From NCBI RefSeq assembly GCF_005886145.1, contig NZ_CP040504.1, positions 992,001 through 1,056,000 of the forward strand: a stretch of 64,000 bases of DNA. The letters run 5' to 3'. The translations under genes were made by a program, and so were the position numbers. This document shows positions 54,360 through 63,897 of the stretch, piece by piece. The notes below the pieces were generated by a model. The model saw only the letters and a list, made by a program, of their open reading frames with translations, was not told where the DNA came from and did no database searches. The first letter of the stretch is position 1. Each line of letters starts with the position of its first letter. This DNA is from Neisseria sp. oral taxon 014 str. F0314. Lineage in GTDB: Bacteria > Pseudomonadota > Gammaproteobacteria > Burkholderiales > Neisseriaceae.

Positions 54360-55268
54360 TTATTTCTTCATCGCATCAGTCAAGGCTTTGACGTTGTAGC
54401 GGTACATGCCGATATAGCTGTCGGCGGGTGCGCCGCCGAGTGCGTCGGAATAGAGTTTGCCGCTGACGTTGACACCGGTTTCTTTGGCGATGCGGTCAAC
54501 CATGCGCGTGTCTTTGATGTTTTCGGTGAACACGGCTTTGATGCCTTCGCGTTTGATTTGGCGGATGATGGAAGCGACTTGTTTGGCGGACGGCTCGGCT
54601 TCGCTGCTCACGCCTTGCGGGGCGATGAACTCGATATTGTAGCGTTTGCCCATGTAGGAGAAAGCATCGTGTCCGGTCAGGACTTTGCGCTTGGCGGCGG
54701 GAACGGCGTTAAAGGCGGTTTGAGCGTCGCTGTGCAGTTTTTTCAGTTGCACTTGGTAGTTGCCCAAGCGTTGTTGGTAATAGGTTTTGCCTTCGGGGTC
54801 TGCCTGAATCAGGGCGTTGGCGACGTTTTGGGCGTAGGTCGTCATCAAGACGGGGTCGTTCCAGACGTGTGGGTCGAATTCGCCGTGGTCGTGGTGGTGG
54901 CCTTCGTGGCTGTGGTCATGATGATGGTGGTCGCCTTCTTCGGCTTTAAGCGCCTGTATGCCTTTGGTTGCTTCGGCGAAGGGGACTTTGCTTTGTTTGA
55001 CGGCACGCTGCACGTCGGCGGCTTCCAAACCCAGGCCGTTCAATAAAACCAGTTTGGCATCACGGATTTTTTTGATGTCGCCGCTGGTCATGTGGTAGGC
55101 GTGGGTGTCTTGGTTGGCGCCAACCAGGCTTTGCACGGCGACACGTTCGCCGCCGATTTGTTTGGCGACGTCGCCCAGAATGCTGAAGCTGGTTACGACG
55201 GGCAGCGGTGCCGCGTAAACTGCGCCGGTCAGCAAAGCGGCGATGGCGCCGAATTTCCAATGTTTCAT
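54360..55268 (-). CDS. znuA: ZnuA-like zinc ABC transporter substrate-binding protein
   Basis: 302 residues: signal peptide cut about residue 19 (TGAVYA), then the cluster A-I metal-binding fold. Ligand histidines lie in DTHAYHM (54-60), DPHVWNDP (132-139) and the GHDAF region. A histidine-rich loop at 113-130 (DHHHHDHSHEGHHHDHGE) points to zinc rather than manganese. It would deliver zinc to ZnuBC. Those genes are not adjacent: recO lies upstream and unknown genes downstream. Confidence 0.9.
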   Translation of the reverse strand: MKHWKFGAIAALLTGAVYAAPLPVVTSFSILGDVAKQIGGERVAVQSLVGANQDTHAYHMTSGDIKKIRDAKLVLLNGLGLEAADVQRAVKQSKVPFAEATKGIQALKAEEGDHHHHDHSHEGHHHDHGEFDPHVWNDPVLMTTYAQNVANALIQADPEGKTYYQQRLGNYQVQLKKLHSDAQTAFNAVPAAKRKVLTGHDAFSYMGKRYNIEFIAPQGVSSEAEPSAKQVASIIRQIKREGIKAVFTENIKDTRMVDRIAKETGVNVSGKLYSDALGGAPADSYIGMYRYNVKALTDAMKK

Positions 55269-55386
55269 TTTTTATCCTTTGTGATATAACGTAACAACCG
55301 CGTCAGTTTAAAACAGCCTGCGTCGGGATTCAAGCAGGCCGTCTGAAAATTATCCTGTATCGGTAAACATAACTGCCTGACCGCGT

Positions 55387-56139
55387 TCAATCCGCACCGC
55401 CGCCGGGCATCGTTCCCTGAAAACGCTGCAACTGCTGCAAAACCTGCCGCGACCTGATGCCGTCGGGCAGACGGAAATCCAGCAGCAGGCGGGTAATCTG
55501 CAAAGCCTGTTGCAAACCCTCGCCGCTGTCGAACTTTCCTTGCCTGAGCTGGAGCAGCGTGCCGCCGTCAACCGCCACTTCCGCGGCAGTCCGAACGTCA
55601 TCCTGCTCTAACGGCATCACGGCTTCTTCGGGCCGGACGAGGTAGCGGCGGCCGGCATCGACGGGGTCGCCGTTGCCGTCGCGCTGCAAATCGGGGGCGT
55701 AGCCCAGACTGTCGAGCAGTTTCCATTCAAACCGGCGCAACGCACCGGCATGGTTGGGCTGGCGGCACAATGTTTGCAACACATCCTGCAAAGCGTCATA
55801 CAGTTCCGGCTGCGGGTCTTCGCGCGCGGTCAGCCTGAGCACCAGTTCGTTCACATAAAGCCCGCTGAACAAAGCCCTGCCCTGCGGTTGCGGCCAGCCG
55901 CCCAGCCATTCAGCGCGGTGCAACGTTTTCAGTTCGCCGCTGCCGTACCACGACGCGCTCATCGGCACAAACGGCACCAGCACGCCGCGCAACTCGCTCT
56001 GCCGCTTGCGTGCGCTGCGCGCCAACAGGGCCACGCGGCCGTAGCTGCGGCTGAATACTTCGAGCCGCAGGCTGCTCTCGCGCCACGGCACGGAAGCAAG
56101 CAGGAAGGCGGGTTCGTGGTTGATACGGTGATCGGACAT
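55387..56139 (-). CDS. recO: RecO, DNA repair protein
   Basis: 250 residues with the N-terminal OB fold typical of RecO (AFLLASVPWRESSLRLEVFSR, RVALLARSARKRQSELRGVL) and the C-terminal helical part (RRFEWKLLDSLGYAPDL). RecO with RecR loads RecA on SSB-coated DNA; in Neisseria the RecFOR pathway supports pilin variation and transformation. It is separated from queA upstream by an uptake-sequence pair. Confidence 0.92.
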   Translation of the reverse strand: MSDHRINHEPAFLLASVPWRESSLRLEVFSRSYGRVALLARSARKRQSELRGVLVPFVPMSASWYGSGELKTLHRAEWLGGWPQPQGRALFSGLYVNELVLRLTAREDPQPELYDALQDVLQTLCRQPNHAGALRRFEWKLLDSLGYAPDLQRDGNGDPVDAGRRYLVRPEEAVMPLEQDDVRTAAEVAVDGGTLLQLRQGKFDSGEGLQQALQITRLLLDFRLPDGIRSRQVLQQLQRFQGTMPGGGAD

Positions 56140-56222
56140 GGTCGGTCGTATGGTAAAAGATGGCGGGATTATAGCGTTTAATGCGGCGGGACGTATCGTC
56201 CTCCGGCTGCGGAGAAGCCGTG

Positions 56223-56274
56223 AGGCCGTCTGAAAACCAAGGCCGCATCTGACACAAGCCGTTTCAGACGGCCT
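56223..56274 (-). terminator. Uptake-sequence pair after queA
   Basis: 13-base arms (56223-56235 with 56262-56274), 26-base loop, between queA and recO. Confidence 0.55.
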
Positions 56275-56310
56275 GTGCCGTTATTTGCAATCATTTCTCG
56301 TGAAGCAAGC

Positions 56311-57342
56311 CTATCTGCCGGCCCGCCCCAGCAACATCGCGTCACCGTAACTGAAGAAACGGTATTCATGTTCCACCGCATGACGGTAAACCGCGCGGAT
56401 GTGTTCCATGCCGGAAAACGCGGCAACCAGCATCAGCAGCGTCGATTTGGGCAGGTGAAAATTGGTAATCAGGCGGTCGGCCACATTGAACCGGTAGCCC
56501 GGCGTAATGAAAATATCGGTATCGCCCTGCCCCGCTTTCAGACGGCCTGTCTCCCGCGCCGCCGACTCCAACGCCCGCATGGAAGTCGTACCGACCGCCC
56601 ATACCCTGCCGCCCCGTGCCTGCGCCGCCTCGATTGCCGCCACGGTTTCCGGCGGCACGTCGAACCATTCGCTGTGCATTTTGTGGTCGGCAATATTGCT
56701 GACGCGCACGGGCTGGAATGTCCCCGCGCCGACGTGCAGCGTTACTTCCGCCGTTTCCACGCCTTTGGCTTTCAGACGGCCTAAAAGCTCGTCGGTAAAA
56801 TGCAGGCCCGCCGTCGGCGCGGCCACTGCCCCTTGGTACTTGGCATAGACGGTCTGATAGCGGCTGTCGTCGTCATCGTCTGCCGCCCGCTCGATATAGG
56901 GCGGCAACGGCAGGCGGCCGTTTTGTTCCAACAGTTCGTAAACCGTTTGCCCGCAGTCGAAGCGCAGGCAGAACAAATCGCCCGCACGTTCAATCATCAC
57001 GGCGCGGATGCCGCCTTCGAAAATCAGCACCGTTCCGGCTTTCGGCGACTTCGACGAACGGATATGCGCCAGCGCGGTATGGCCGTCCAAAACGCGCTCT
57101 ATCAGCGCCTCGATTTTGCCGCCGCTTTCTTTCTGCCCGAACAGCCGCGCCTTCATTACTTTGGTATTGTTAAACACCAAAACGTCGCCCGCGCCGATAT
57201 AGTCCGGCAAATCGGAAAACGCCGCGTCTTGCAGCGGCATATCGGGCAGCGCGGCCAACAGGCGGCTGCCGCCGCGCACTTTCGGCGGGTGCTGCGCAAT
57301 CAGCGCCTGCGGCAAATCGAAATCGAAATCGGAAATATCCAT
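56311..57342 (-). CDS. queA: QueA, tRNA S-adenosylmethionine:ribosyltransferase-isomerase
   Basis: 343 residues. [16 protein letters not shown] at the start, [28 protein letters not shown] and [17 protein letters not shown] are QueA signatures. It adds the epoxycyclopentanediol moiety from SAM to 7-aminomethyl-7-deazaguanine in tRNA during queuosine synthesis. The start at 57342 matches the family N-terminus. An uptake sequence lies in frame near 56540. Confidence 0.95.
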   Translation of the reverse strand: MDISDFDFDLPQALIAQHPPKVRGGSRLLAALPDMPLQDAAFSDLPDYIGAGDVLVFNNTKVMKARLFGQKESGGKIEALIERVLDGHTALAHIRSSKSPKAGTVLIFEGGIRAVMIERAGDLFCLRFDCGQTVYELLEQNGRLPLPPYIERAADDDDDSRYQTVYAKYQGAVAAPTAGLHFTDELLGRLKAKGVETAEVTLHVGAGTFQPVRVSNIADHKMHSEWFDVPPETVAAIEAAQARGGRVWAVGTTSMRALESAARETGRLKAGQGDTDIFITPGYRFNVADRLITNFHLPKSTLLMLVAAFSGMEHIRAVYRHAVEHEYRFFSYGDAMLLGRAGR

Positions 57343-57675
57343 TCTTTACATTCTTCTGAAAAAATACCGCCATTATACGCATATTCCATCTTCCCAACCC
57401 GCTTCTTCCGGTTTGAAAATCCGACGGTTCGCAGCAGGCTTCCGCCGCCTGCGCCGCCAGTCCGCCCCAAACGCCCTTTCCTGCATTTTTTTACGAAAAA
57501 CGGCATTTTTTAAGAATTTACTGGACATTTACCTGCAAGTTCGAGAAAATAATCCACTTGGATTTCCAACCGAAACATCCGGCCGGGCCTTGCACAAACC
57601 GGTAAAAAAGCCCTTCGGATTCACGCAAACCCCGTGGCAGTCAGGCCGCCGCAACCTTGATTTAAAGGAAACGAA
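57343..57675. other. Divergent region queA / accB
   Basis: 333 bases without a gene and, unusually for this window, without a full uptake sequence. The accB ribosome site AAAGGA lies 7 bases before its ATG. I could not score a convincing promoter. Confidence 0.4.
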
Positions 57676-58128
57676 ATGGATTTACGCAAACTGAAAAAAC
57701 TGATCGATTTAGTTGAAGAATCCGGCATCGCCGAAATCGAAGTAACCGAAGGGGAAGAAAAAGTACGCATCACCCGCGCCACTGCCGCACAACCCGTTTT
57801 TGCCGCGCCCGCCGCCATCGCCCCCGTAGCCGCCGCGCCGGTTGCCGCGGCACCCGCGCCCGCCGTATCGGCCGCACCTGCCGTCCGCGATTTGTCCAAC
57901 GCGCAAAAATCGCCGATGGTCGGCACCTTCTACCGCGCACCCGGCCCGAACGCACCCGCATTCGTCGAAATCGGCCAGCAGGTCAAGGCAGGCGACACCC
58001 TGTGCATCATCGAAGCCATGAAGCTGATGAACGAAATCGAAGCCGAAAAATCCGGCGTCATCAAAGAAATCCTGGTCGATAACGGCACACCCGTCGAATA
58101 CGGCGAACCGCTGTTCATTATCGAATAA
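57676..58128 (+). CDS. accB: AccB, biotin carboxyl carrier protein of acetyl-CoA carboxylase
   Basis: 150 residues: an N-terminal helix ([20 protein letters not shown]), an Ala/Pro-rich linker (about 40-75) and a biotinyl domain. The biotin-accepting lysine is K116 in EAMKLMNE. It carries CO2 from AccC to the AccAD transferase at the first step of fatty-acid synthesis. accC follows, but a hairpin and a small membrane-protein gene intervene. Confidence 0.96.
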   Translation: MDLRKLKKLIDLVEESGIAEIEVTEGEEKVRITRATAAQPVFAAPAAIAPVAAAPVAAAPAPAVSAAPAVRDLSNAQKSPMVGTFYRAPGPNAPAFVEIGQQVKAGDTLCIIEAMKLMNEIEAEKSGVIKEILVDNGTPVEYGEPLFIIE

Positions 58129-58133
58129 CCGTT

Positions 58134-58170
58134 TTTCAGACGGCCTGCCCATTCCGCAGGCCGTCTGAAA
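58134..58170 (+). terminator. Uptake-sequence hairpin between accB and the small membrane protein
   Basis: 15-bp perfect stem (58134-58148 with 58156-58170), 7-base loop, no T-run. It may lower transcription of the downstream genes relative to accB. Confidence 0.6.
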
Positions 58171-58196
58171 CGCTTTCCGAAACCTCCGAGGAAAAT

Positions 58197-58397
58197 ATGC
58201 GTTTACTTCTGGCCCTGCTGCTTCCGTGGCTGCAGTTTTTCACCATCGGCCGCCCCATTGCAGGTATCATCTGCCTAATCCTGCAACTGACCCTTATCGG
58301 CTGGGTTCCCGCCGCTATCTGGTCGGTATACGCATTGAGCCAGTACAAGACCGACCAGAAAATCCGCAACGCATTAGGGGCTGCCGACAGGCGTTAG
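58197..58397 (+). CDS. Small YqaE/Pmp3-like membrane protein
   Basis: 66 residues with two hydrophobic helices (about 3-22 and 24-48): the N-terminal LLLALLLPWLQFF and the later GIICLILQLTLIGWVPAAIW resemble the YqaE/Pmp3 family, linked to membrane potential and stress in other organisms. GAGG stands 7 bases before the ATG at 58197. It sits between accB and accC, inside what is usually a two-gene operon. Confidence 0.7.
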   Translation: MRLLLALLLPWLQFFTIGRPIAGIICLILQLTLIGWVPAAIWSVYALSQYKTDQKIRNALGAADRR

Positions 58398-58533
58398 GGC
58401 GAACCGGTATCTCGTAACGGCGGTATTCCGCTCCGAACCCGCCGTTTCCCGAACGTAATCCGCCCCGCCCGCTTTCCCGACAACAGGCAGCATCCGCAAT
58501 TTCCACCGCCTGAAAACCATAAGAAAGGTTATC

Positions 58534-59904
58534 ATGCTGAAAAAAGTATTAATCGCCAACCGCGGCGAAATCGCCCTGCGCGTACTGCGCGCCTGCCGCG
58601 AAATGGGCATCGCCACCGTCGCCGTGCATTCCGAAGCCGACAAAGACAGCCTGCACGTCAAACTCGCCGACGAATCCGTGTGCATCGGCCCCGCCGCATC
58701 CGCCCAAAGCTACCTCAATATTCCCGCCATCATCGCCGCCGCAGAAGTAACCGGCGCGGACGGCATCCATCCGGGCTACGGCTTCCTTGCCGAAAACGCC
58801 AATTTCGCCGAGCAGGTCGAGCAGTCCGGCTTTACCTTTATCGGCCCGCGCGCCGAAACCATCCGCCTGATGGGCGACAAAGTTTCCGCCAAACACGCCA
58901 TGATTGAAGCGGGCGTACCTTGCGTTCCCGGTTCGGACGGCGCACTGCCCGACGACCCCGCCGAAATCCTCAAAACCGCCGACAAAGTCGGTTATCCCGT
59001 GATTATCAAAGCATCGGGCGGCGGCGGCGGACGCGGTATGCGCGTGGTCGAAAGGAAAGAAGACCTCATCAAGTCCGTCGAAATGACCAAAACTGAAGCA
59101 GGCGCGGCGTTCGGCAATCCGATGGTATACATGGAACGCTACCTGCAACGCCCGCGCCACGTCGAAATCCAAGTGCTTGCCGACGAACACGGCAACGCCA
59201 TCTACCTTGCCGAGCGCGACTGTTCGCTGCAACGCCGCCACCAAAAAGTCATTGAAGAAGCCCCCGCACCGTTTATTACCGCCGAGCAGCGCGAAAAAAT
59301 CGGCCAAGCCTGTGCCGACGCCTGCAAACGCATCGGCTACCGCGGAGCGGGTACGTTCGAATTTCTGTATGAAGACGGTGAATTTTTCTTTATCGAGATG
59401 AACACCCGCGTCCAAGTCGAACATCCCGTTACCGAATTGATTACAGGCGTGGACATCGTACAGGAACAAATCCGCATTGCCGGCGGCCTGCCGCTGCAAT
59501 ATCGGCAAAAAGACATCAAAGTCGAAGGCCATGCTTTCGAATGCCGCATCAATGCCGAAGACCCGTACAACTTCATCCCCAGCCCCGGCCTGATTGAAAG
59601 CTGCCACCTGCCCGGCGGCTTCGGTATCCGCGTGGACAGCCACATCTACCAAGGCTACCGCATCCCGCCGTACTACGACAGCCTGATCGGCAAAATCTGC
59701 GTCATCGGCAAGACCCGCGGACAGGCAATGGCGAAAATGCGCGTCGCACTGGCGGAACTGGCGGTTACCGGCATCAAAACCAATACGCCGCTGCACCGCG
59801 ATTTATTCAACGACCAAGGTTTCCAAGAAGGCGGCGTCAGCATCCACTATCTGGAACACTGGCTGGAAGAGCGCAAAGAACGCAAAGAAAAAGAAGCCGA
59901 ATAA
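58534..59904 (+). CDS. accC: AccC, biotin carboxylase subunit of acetyl-CoA carboxylase
   Basis: A 456-residue ATP-grasp enzyme. [17 protein letters not shown] starts the biotin-carboxylase N-domain, [14 protein letters not shown] is the flexible ATP lid near 159-172, and [14 protein letters not shown] holds the metal ligands and catalytic residues. It carboxylates the biotin of AccB using bicarbonate. AAAGG is 6 bases before the start. Its C-terminus is highly charged ([11 protein letters not shown]). Confidence 0.96.
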   Translation: MLKKVLIANRGEIALRVLRACREMGIATVAVHSEADKDSLHVKLADESVCIGPAASAQSYLNIPAIIAAAEVTGADGIHPGYGFLAENANFAEQVEQSGFTFIGPRAETIRLMGDKVSAKHAMIEAGVPCVPGSDGALPDDPAEILKTADKVGYPVIIKASGGGGGRGMRVVERKEDLIKSVEMTKTEAGAAFGNPMVYMERYLQRPRHVEIQVLADEHGNAIYLAERDCSLQRRHQKVIEEAPAPFITAEQREKIGQACADACKRIGYRGAGTFEFLYEDGEFFFIEMNTRVQVEHPVTELITGVDIVQEQIRIAGGLPLQYRQKDIKVEGHAFECRINAEDPYNFIPSPGLIESCHLPGGFGIRVDSHIYQGYRIPPYYDSLIGKICVIGKTRGQAMAKMRVALAELAVTGIKTNTPLHRDLFNDQGFQEGGVSIHYLEHWLEERKERKEKEAE

Positions 59905-59915
59905 CGTTCCGCCGG

Positions 59916-59966
59916 AAGGCCGTCTGAAACGCCCCGCAGCCCTTGCCGGCGTTTTCAGACGGCCTT
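59916..59966 (+). terminator. Terminator of accC
   Basis: 14-base arms (59916-59929 with 59953-59966), 23-base loop with internal GC pairing, followed by TT. Confidence 0.65.
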
Positions 59967-60069
59967 TTGCCATAACGGCTTATCCGCTAAAATAACATCC
60001 TGAAAACAGCCGGAAAATATAAAACAATACAGCCGCCTTTTCAGACGGCCTTATCTTTCGAAAGCCCTT

Positions 60070-60957
60070 ATGCCATACCAACAAATCACCATCGCCGTAA
60101 ACGACCATCTCGCCGAACGCCTTGCCGACGCGCTGATGGAACACGGCGCATTGTCCGCCGCGATTGAAGACGCTTACGCAGGTACGGAAAACGAACAGGC
60201 GATTTTCGGCGAACCCGGAATGCCGGCCGAACAAATCTGGCAGCAGAGCAAAGTCATCGCCCTTTTTGGCGAACACGACGAAGCTGCCGCCGTCGTCAAA
60301 GCTGCCGCGCAGGAATGCGGTTTGAAAGACTTATCCTACGACAGTGAAACGCTCGAAGACCAAGACTGGGTAAGGCTGACCCAATCACAGTTCGATCCGA
60401 TTCAAATTTCCGAAAGACTGTGGATTACCCCGTCTTGGCATAAAGCACCCGTAGGCAACGCCGTCAACCTGCAACTCGATCCCGGCCTTGCCTTCGGCAC
60501 CGGCAGCCACCCGACCACCCGCCTGTGCCTCAAATGGCTGGACACGCAGCTCAAAGGCGGCGAAAGCGTCTTAGACTACGGTTGCGGCTCCGGCATCCTG
60601 ACCATTGCCGCACTCAAACTCGGTGCAGGTTCCGCCGTCGGCGTCGATATTGACGAACAAGCCATCCGCGCCAGCAACGACAACGCCGCGCAAAACGATG
60701 TTCAGGCGCATTTCTACCTGCCCGACGGCCTGCCGCAGGGTCAGTTCGACGTGGTCGTTGCCAATATTCTGGCCAACCCGCTGCGCATGCTCGGCGAAAT
60801 GCTGGCCGCCCGCACCAAACAGGGCGGGCGCATCGTCCTTTCCGGCCTGTTAGCCGAACAATCCGAAGAACTGGGCGAAATTTACAGTCAATGGTTCGAC
60901 ATCGAGCCTGCCGAAACCGAAGAGGGCTGGGCGCGCCTGAGCGGCGTAAAACGCTAG
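60070..60957 (+). CDS. prmA: PrmA, ribosomal protein L11 methyltransferase
   Basis: 295 residues. The N-terminal substrate domain is followed by DPGLAFGTGSHPTTRLCLKW, the SAM motif LDYGCGSGILTIAAL (about 169-183), VDIDEQAIRASNDNA and VANILANPL. It methylates L11 at several positions. It follows accC, as in many proteobacteria, after an uptake-sequence terminator, so the two may be transcribed apart. Confidence 0.95.
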   Translation: MPYQQITIAVNDHLAERLADALMEHGALSAAIEDAYAGTENEQAIFGEPGMPAEQIWQQSKVIALFGEHDEAAAVVKAAAQECGLKDLSYDSETLEDQDWVRLTQSQFDPIQISERLWITPSWHKAPVGNAVNLQLDPGLAFGTGSHPTTRLCLKWLDTQLKGGESVLDYGCGSGILTIAALKLGAGSAVGVDIDEQAIRASNDNAAQNDVQAHFYLPDGLPQGQFDVVVANILANPLRMLGEMLAARTKQGGRIVLSGLLAEQSEELGEIYSQWFDIEPAETEEGWARLSGVKR

Positions 60958-61037
60958 GGCGGACGGGCAATCCGCCGTACCGCGCCTTCTTTCCGCATCG
61001 TCGGCATCAAATGAACCGGTTTGCCGTTTCCAATCCT

Positions 61038-61075
61038 AAAGGCCGTCTGAAAATCATTTTTCAGACGGCCTTTTT
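61038..61075. terminator. Bidirectional terminator, prmA / NERD gene
   Basis: 16-bp perfect stem (61038-61053 with 61058-61073), loop TCAT, T-run after it. Confidence 0.85.
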
Positions 61076-61147
61076 ACAAATTGGGGCATGGATACGTTGG
61101 GAATACCGGCACGCTATCGCCCGATAAACAGCCGCGGCAAATAACGG

Positions 61148-61789
61148 CTATGACTCCCACGCCTGCTTGTCAAACCCCGTGCGGCTGAACACCACATCAA
61201 ACTCATTGACTTCCAATGCCGATTTAATCCGGGCAACTTCAAGGTCGTCCAGCACTTCTTCGCCGTATTGCGCGATGTAGTCGGCAAAATCGGCGACATC
61301 CAATACGTTGTCGGGCATCACGCTCTGAAACTGGCAGTTCCCCGTTACCGCCACTACCGAATAGAACATTCTGGGCGACAATTCGAGCTGTTTGGCCAAT
61401 GCTTGGATATACATTTGGTTTTTCAGCAGCGGATTGGGGAAATCCGTTTTGTGTTTGTGATATTCCTCCCGCCAGAACGCACCGCCGCTGTCGCCGGAAA
61501 TCCGCCCCTGACAGCCGGGGGCGGCCACAACGAAAATGCCGAAGCGCGATACATACACATAATCTATCTGCTCGTGCCTGCCGTTGCTGCGGATGTCCAA
61601 ATTCCTGAACTCGTGATAATGCTCGGCATCGAGCCTGCACTGCGCCTGCGTATTGACGGCAAAGCGTTCGAAAAAATGTTTCAGCAGCATACTCTTAGAA
61701 AGATAAGCTGCCGCAGCCAAGGGTATTATCCACCATAAATAGGGGAAGAGGCCGTCTGAAAACGTGCCGGTATAGTCTGTAAGTTGCAT
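61148..61789 (-). CDS. Membrane-anchored NERD-domain protein
   Basis: 213 residues: one hydrophobic helix near 17-33, then a NERD (nuclease-related) domain with EHYHEFRNLDI, EQIDYVYVSRFGIFVVAAPG and FPNPLLKNQMYIQALAKQL. The Asp-Tyr-Val and Gln motifs fit the restriction-endonuclease-like fold, although Gly in ISGDSGGAFWRE replaces parts of some catalytic sites. Role unknown; members have been linked to DNA processing. An uptake sequence encodes part of the N-terminus (Phe-Ser-Asp-Gly-Leu). Confidence 0.8.
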   Translation of the reverse strand: MQLTDYTGTFSDGLFPYLWWIIPLAAAAYLSKSMLLKHFFERFAVNTQAQCRLDAEHYHEFRNLDIRSNGRHEQIDYVYVSRFGIFVVAAPGCQGRISGDSGGAFWREEYHKHKTDFPNPLLKNQMYIQALAKQLELSPRMFYSVVAVTGNCQFQSVMPDNVLDVADFADYIAQYGEEVLDDLEVARIKSALEVNEFDVVFSRTGFDKQAWES

Positions 61790-61990
61790 AATGTTTTCCG
61801 CGTAATATGTTTGGTTTTTTTATTGTTGTCCGCCGGTATAGGCACCGGCAGACTTCAGACACCGGTATATGTTTACCGTTATGCCTTTAACATTATTATA
61901 ACTTGGAAGAATATTTTGACAACATAAAATACCGTTCGTATTTATTTTGTTACCTTTTATCTAAAGGTTTGTTGCTTTTAAAGTACAACA
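61790..61990. other. Intergenic region NERD gene / YejA-like gene
   Basis: 201 bases, AT-rich. It has GCCGGT-ATAGGC-ACCGGC near 61831-61848 but no uptake-sequence hairpin. A plus-strand frame crossing into the next gene is not called. Confidence 0.4.
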
Positions 61991-63766
61991 TCATTTTTTC
62001 CAACCCGCGCCGACCGCCCAGGCCATCGGGCTGTAATATTGCGGCAGGGTTTTCGGAATACCCAGCGTGTCCCGGTAAACCACGCGGTAGCGGTCAGAAA
62101 ACCAGTTGGGAACGATGATGTACTGATGGCGGATGACGCGGTCGAGTGCCCGCGCCGAAGTGGTTTGTTCGCGGCGGTTTTTGAACCCACCGAAACCTTT
62201 AAGCAGCGTTTCCACCGCCGGACTGCATACGCCGGCAAGGTTGCGGCTGCCGTCGGTTTTCGCCGACGCGCAACTGAAATAGTCGAATTGTTCGTTGCCC
62301 GGACTTTCGCTGTTGGCATACACCGTAATCGTCATGTCGAAATCAAAGCCGTTGATCCGTTTCTGATACACCGCCGAATCGGCCAGCCGCACGGTCATCC
62401 CCACGCCGATTTTCGCCAAATCGCGCTGCCACTTCGCCACCACGCGTTCATAAGTCTTGCTCGGCGACAGGAATTCAAACGTCAGCGGCCTGCCCTGCCG
62501 GTCCTCCAACCTGCCGTTGCGGTAGCGGTACCCCGCCTGCTCCAGCAGCGCACGGGCTTTCAGAAGCTGCGGGCGCACACCCGTTTTCGGGTCGGTTTTC
62601 GGCGGTTCGGGCACGTTTTCCGTGAACACGGCGGCGGGAAGCTGCGCGCGCAAAGGTTCGAGCAGGGCCAGTTCCCCGCCCGACGGCTTGCCAAACGCCG
62701 CCATATCGCTGTTGGTAAAAAAGCTGTTGCTGCGGCGGTATGTGCTGTAAAACAGGCGGCTGTTGACGTTGTCGAAATCGAAACTCTCCACTATCGCCCG
62801 CCGCACGCGGATGTCGTCGAACGGTTTGCGGCGCATGTTCATCACGAAGCCCTGCATTCCGGCCGTGCTGTGCTGTATCCATTCGTGTTTGCTCAGACCG
62901 CGTTTTTTCAGCATGTCTGCGGGATAGGCGCGCGCCCAGTTGCGCGCGATATTCTCTTGCACGAAATCATATTGCCCGCTCTTGATGCCTTCAATGCGCA
63001 CGCTGTCGTCTTTGAAATATTTGAACCGCACCACGTCGAAATTGTAACGCCCTCTGCCCGCCGGCAGGTTCCGCGCCCAATAGCCTTTATCGCGGACAAA
63101 CTCACTCAGGCGGCCGCCCTCGGCTTTGGCGAAACGGTACGGGCCGGAACCGACGGGCAGCGTATTGGCTGCGGCTTCCAGCCCCTTCGGGAAACTTTTG
63201 TGCGAAAACACGGGCAGTTCGCCCAGAATCATATGCAGCTCGGCATTGCGCTTTTTGAAGCGGAACACCACCGTGCGCGGCGCGGGGGTTTTCACCGCCG
63301 CCACATCCGCCCAGTAGAATTTGTACATCGGCGCGGCGGCCTTGTCCTGCGTCAACGTTTTAAACGAATAGGCCACGTCTTCGGCCAGCACGGGGTCGCC
63401 GTTGTGGAATTTCGCCTTAGGATTGAGCCGGAACGTAACCGAGAGGCCGTCTGAAGCCAACGCTGCATCCTCCGCCAACAGGCCGTACATGGTAAACGGC
63501 TCGTCCAGGCTTTTTTCCATCAGCGTGTCCAAAGTCAGCATGGCCGTGCCCGCCTCATGGTCGCCCTTGAGCGTGAACGGATTGAGCGTGTCAAACCCGC
63601 CCTGCACCGGTAGCGTGAACGTCCCGCCCTTGGGCGCATCGGGGTTGACATAATCAAACGCCTTAAACCCCGCCGGATATTTCGGCGGCTGGCCGAGGCT
63701 CAGGGCATGGGCGGCAAAAGCGTGGGAGGCGGAAAGGCAGAGTGCGGCGAGGACGGCGGTTTTCAT
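61991..63766 (-). CDS. YejA-like extracellular solute-binding protein (family 5)
   Basis: A 591-residue periplasmic protein with a signal peptide (ALCLSASHAFA) and the SBP family 5 fold: GGFDTLNPFTLKGD, DGLSVTFRLNPKAKFHNGDP, YSFKTLTQDKAAAPMYKFYW and LPVGSGPYRFAKAE. It is closest to the YejA group (oligopeptide or microcin-C-type import, also linked to murein peptides). No Yej permease genes are in view. An uptake sequence is in frame near 63444. Confidence 0.85.
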   Translation of the reverse strand: MKTAVLAALCLSASHAFAAHALSLGQPPKYPAGFKAFDYVNPDAPKGGTFTLPVQGGFDTLNPFTLKGDHEAGTAMLTLDTLMEKSLDEPFTMYGLLAEDAALASDGLSVTFRLNPKAKFHNGDPVLAEDVAYSFKTLTQDKAAAPMYKFYWADVAAVKTPAPRTVVFRFKKRNAELHMILGELPVFSHKSFPKGLEAAANTLPVGSGPYRFAKAEGGRLSEFVRDKGYWARNLPAGRGRYNFDVVRFKYFKDDSVRIEGIKSGQYDFVQENIARNWARAYPADMLKKRGLSKHEWIQHSTAGMQGFVMNMRRKPFDDIRVRRAIVESFDFDNVNSRLFYSTYRRSNSFFTNSDMAAFGKPSGGELALLEPLRAQLPAAVFTENVPEPPKTDPKTGVRPQLLKARALLEQAGYRYRNGRLEDRQGRPLTFEFLSPSKTYERVVAKWQRDLAKIGVGMTVRLADSAVYQKRINGFDFDMTITVYANSESPGNEQFDYFSCASAKTDGSRNLAGVCSPAVETLLKGFGGFKNRREQTTSARALDRVIRHQYIIVPNWFSDRYRVVYRDTLGIPKTLPQYYSPMAWAVGAGWKK

Positions 63767-63838
63767 AAAAATATTTAAAAGACAGACAAACAGTCCGCAT
63801 TATATCGTCAAACACCTTTCCCTCCGACGCAAAACGGC

Positions 63839-63876
63839 ATGAGGCCGTCTGAAAATCCGGTTTCAGACGGCCTCAT
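63839..63876. terminator. Uptake-sequence hairpin upstream of the YejA-like gene
   Basis: 16-bp perfect stem (63839-63854 with 63861-63876), 6-base loop. It most likely ends the minus-strand gene that enters from the right. Confidence 0.75.
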
Positions 63877-63897
63877 GTAATTTTTCCGAAGATGCCC

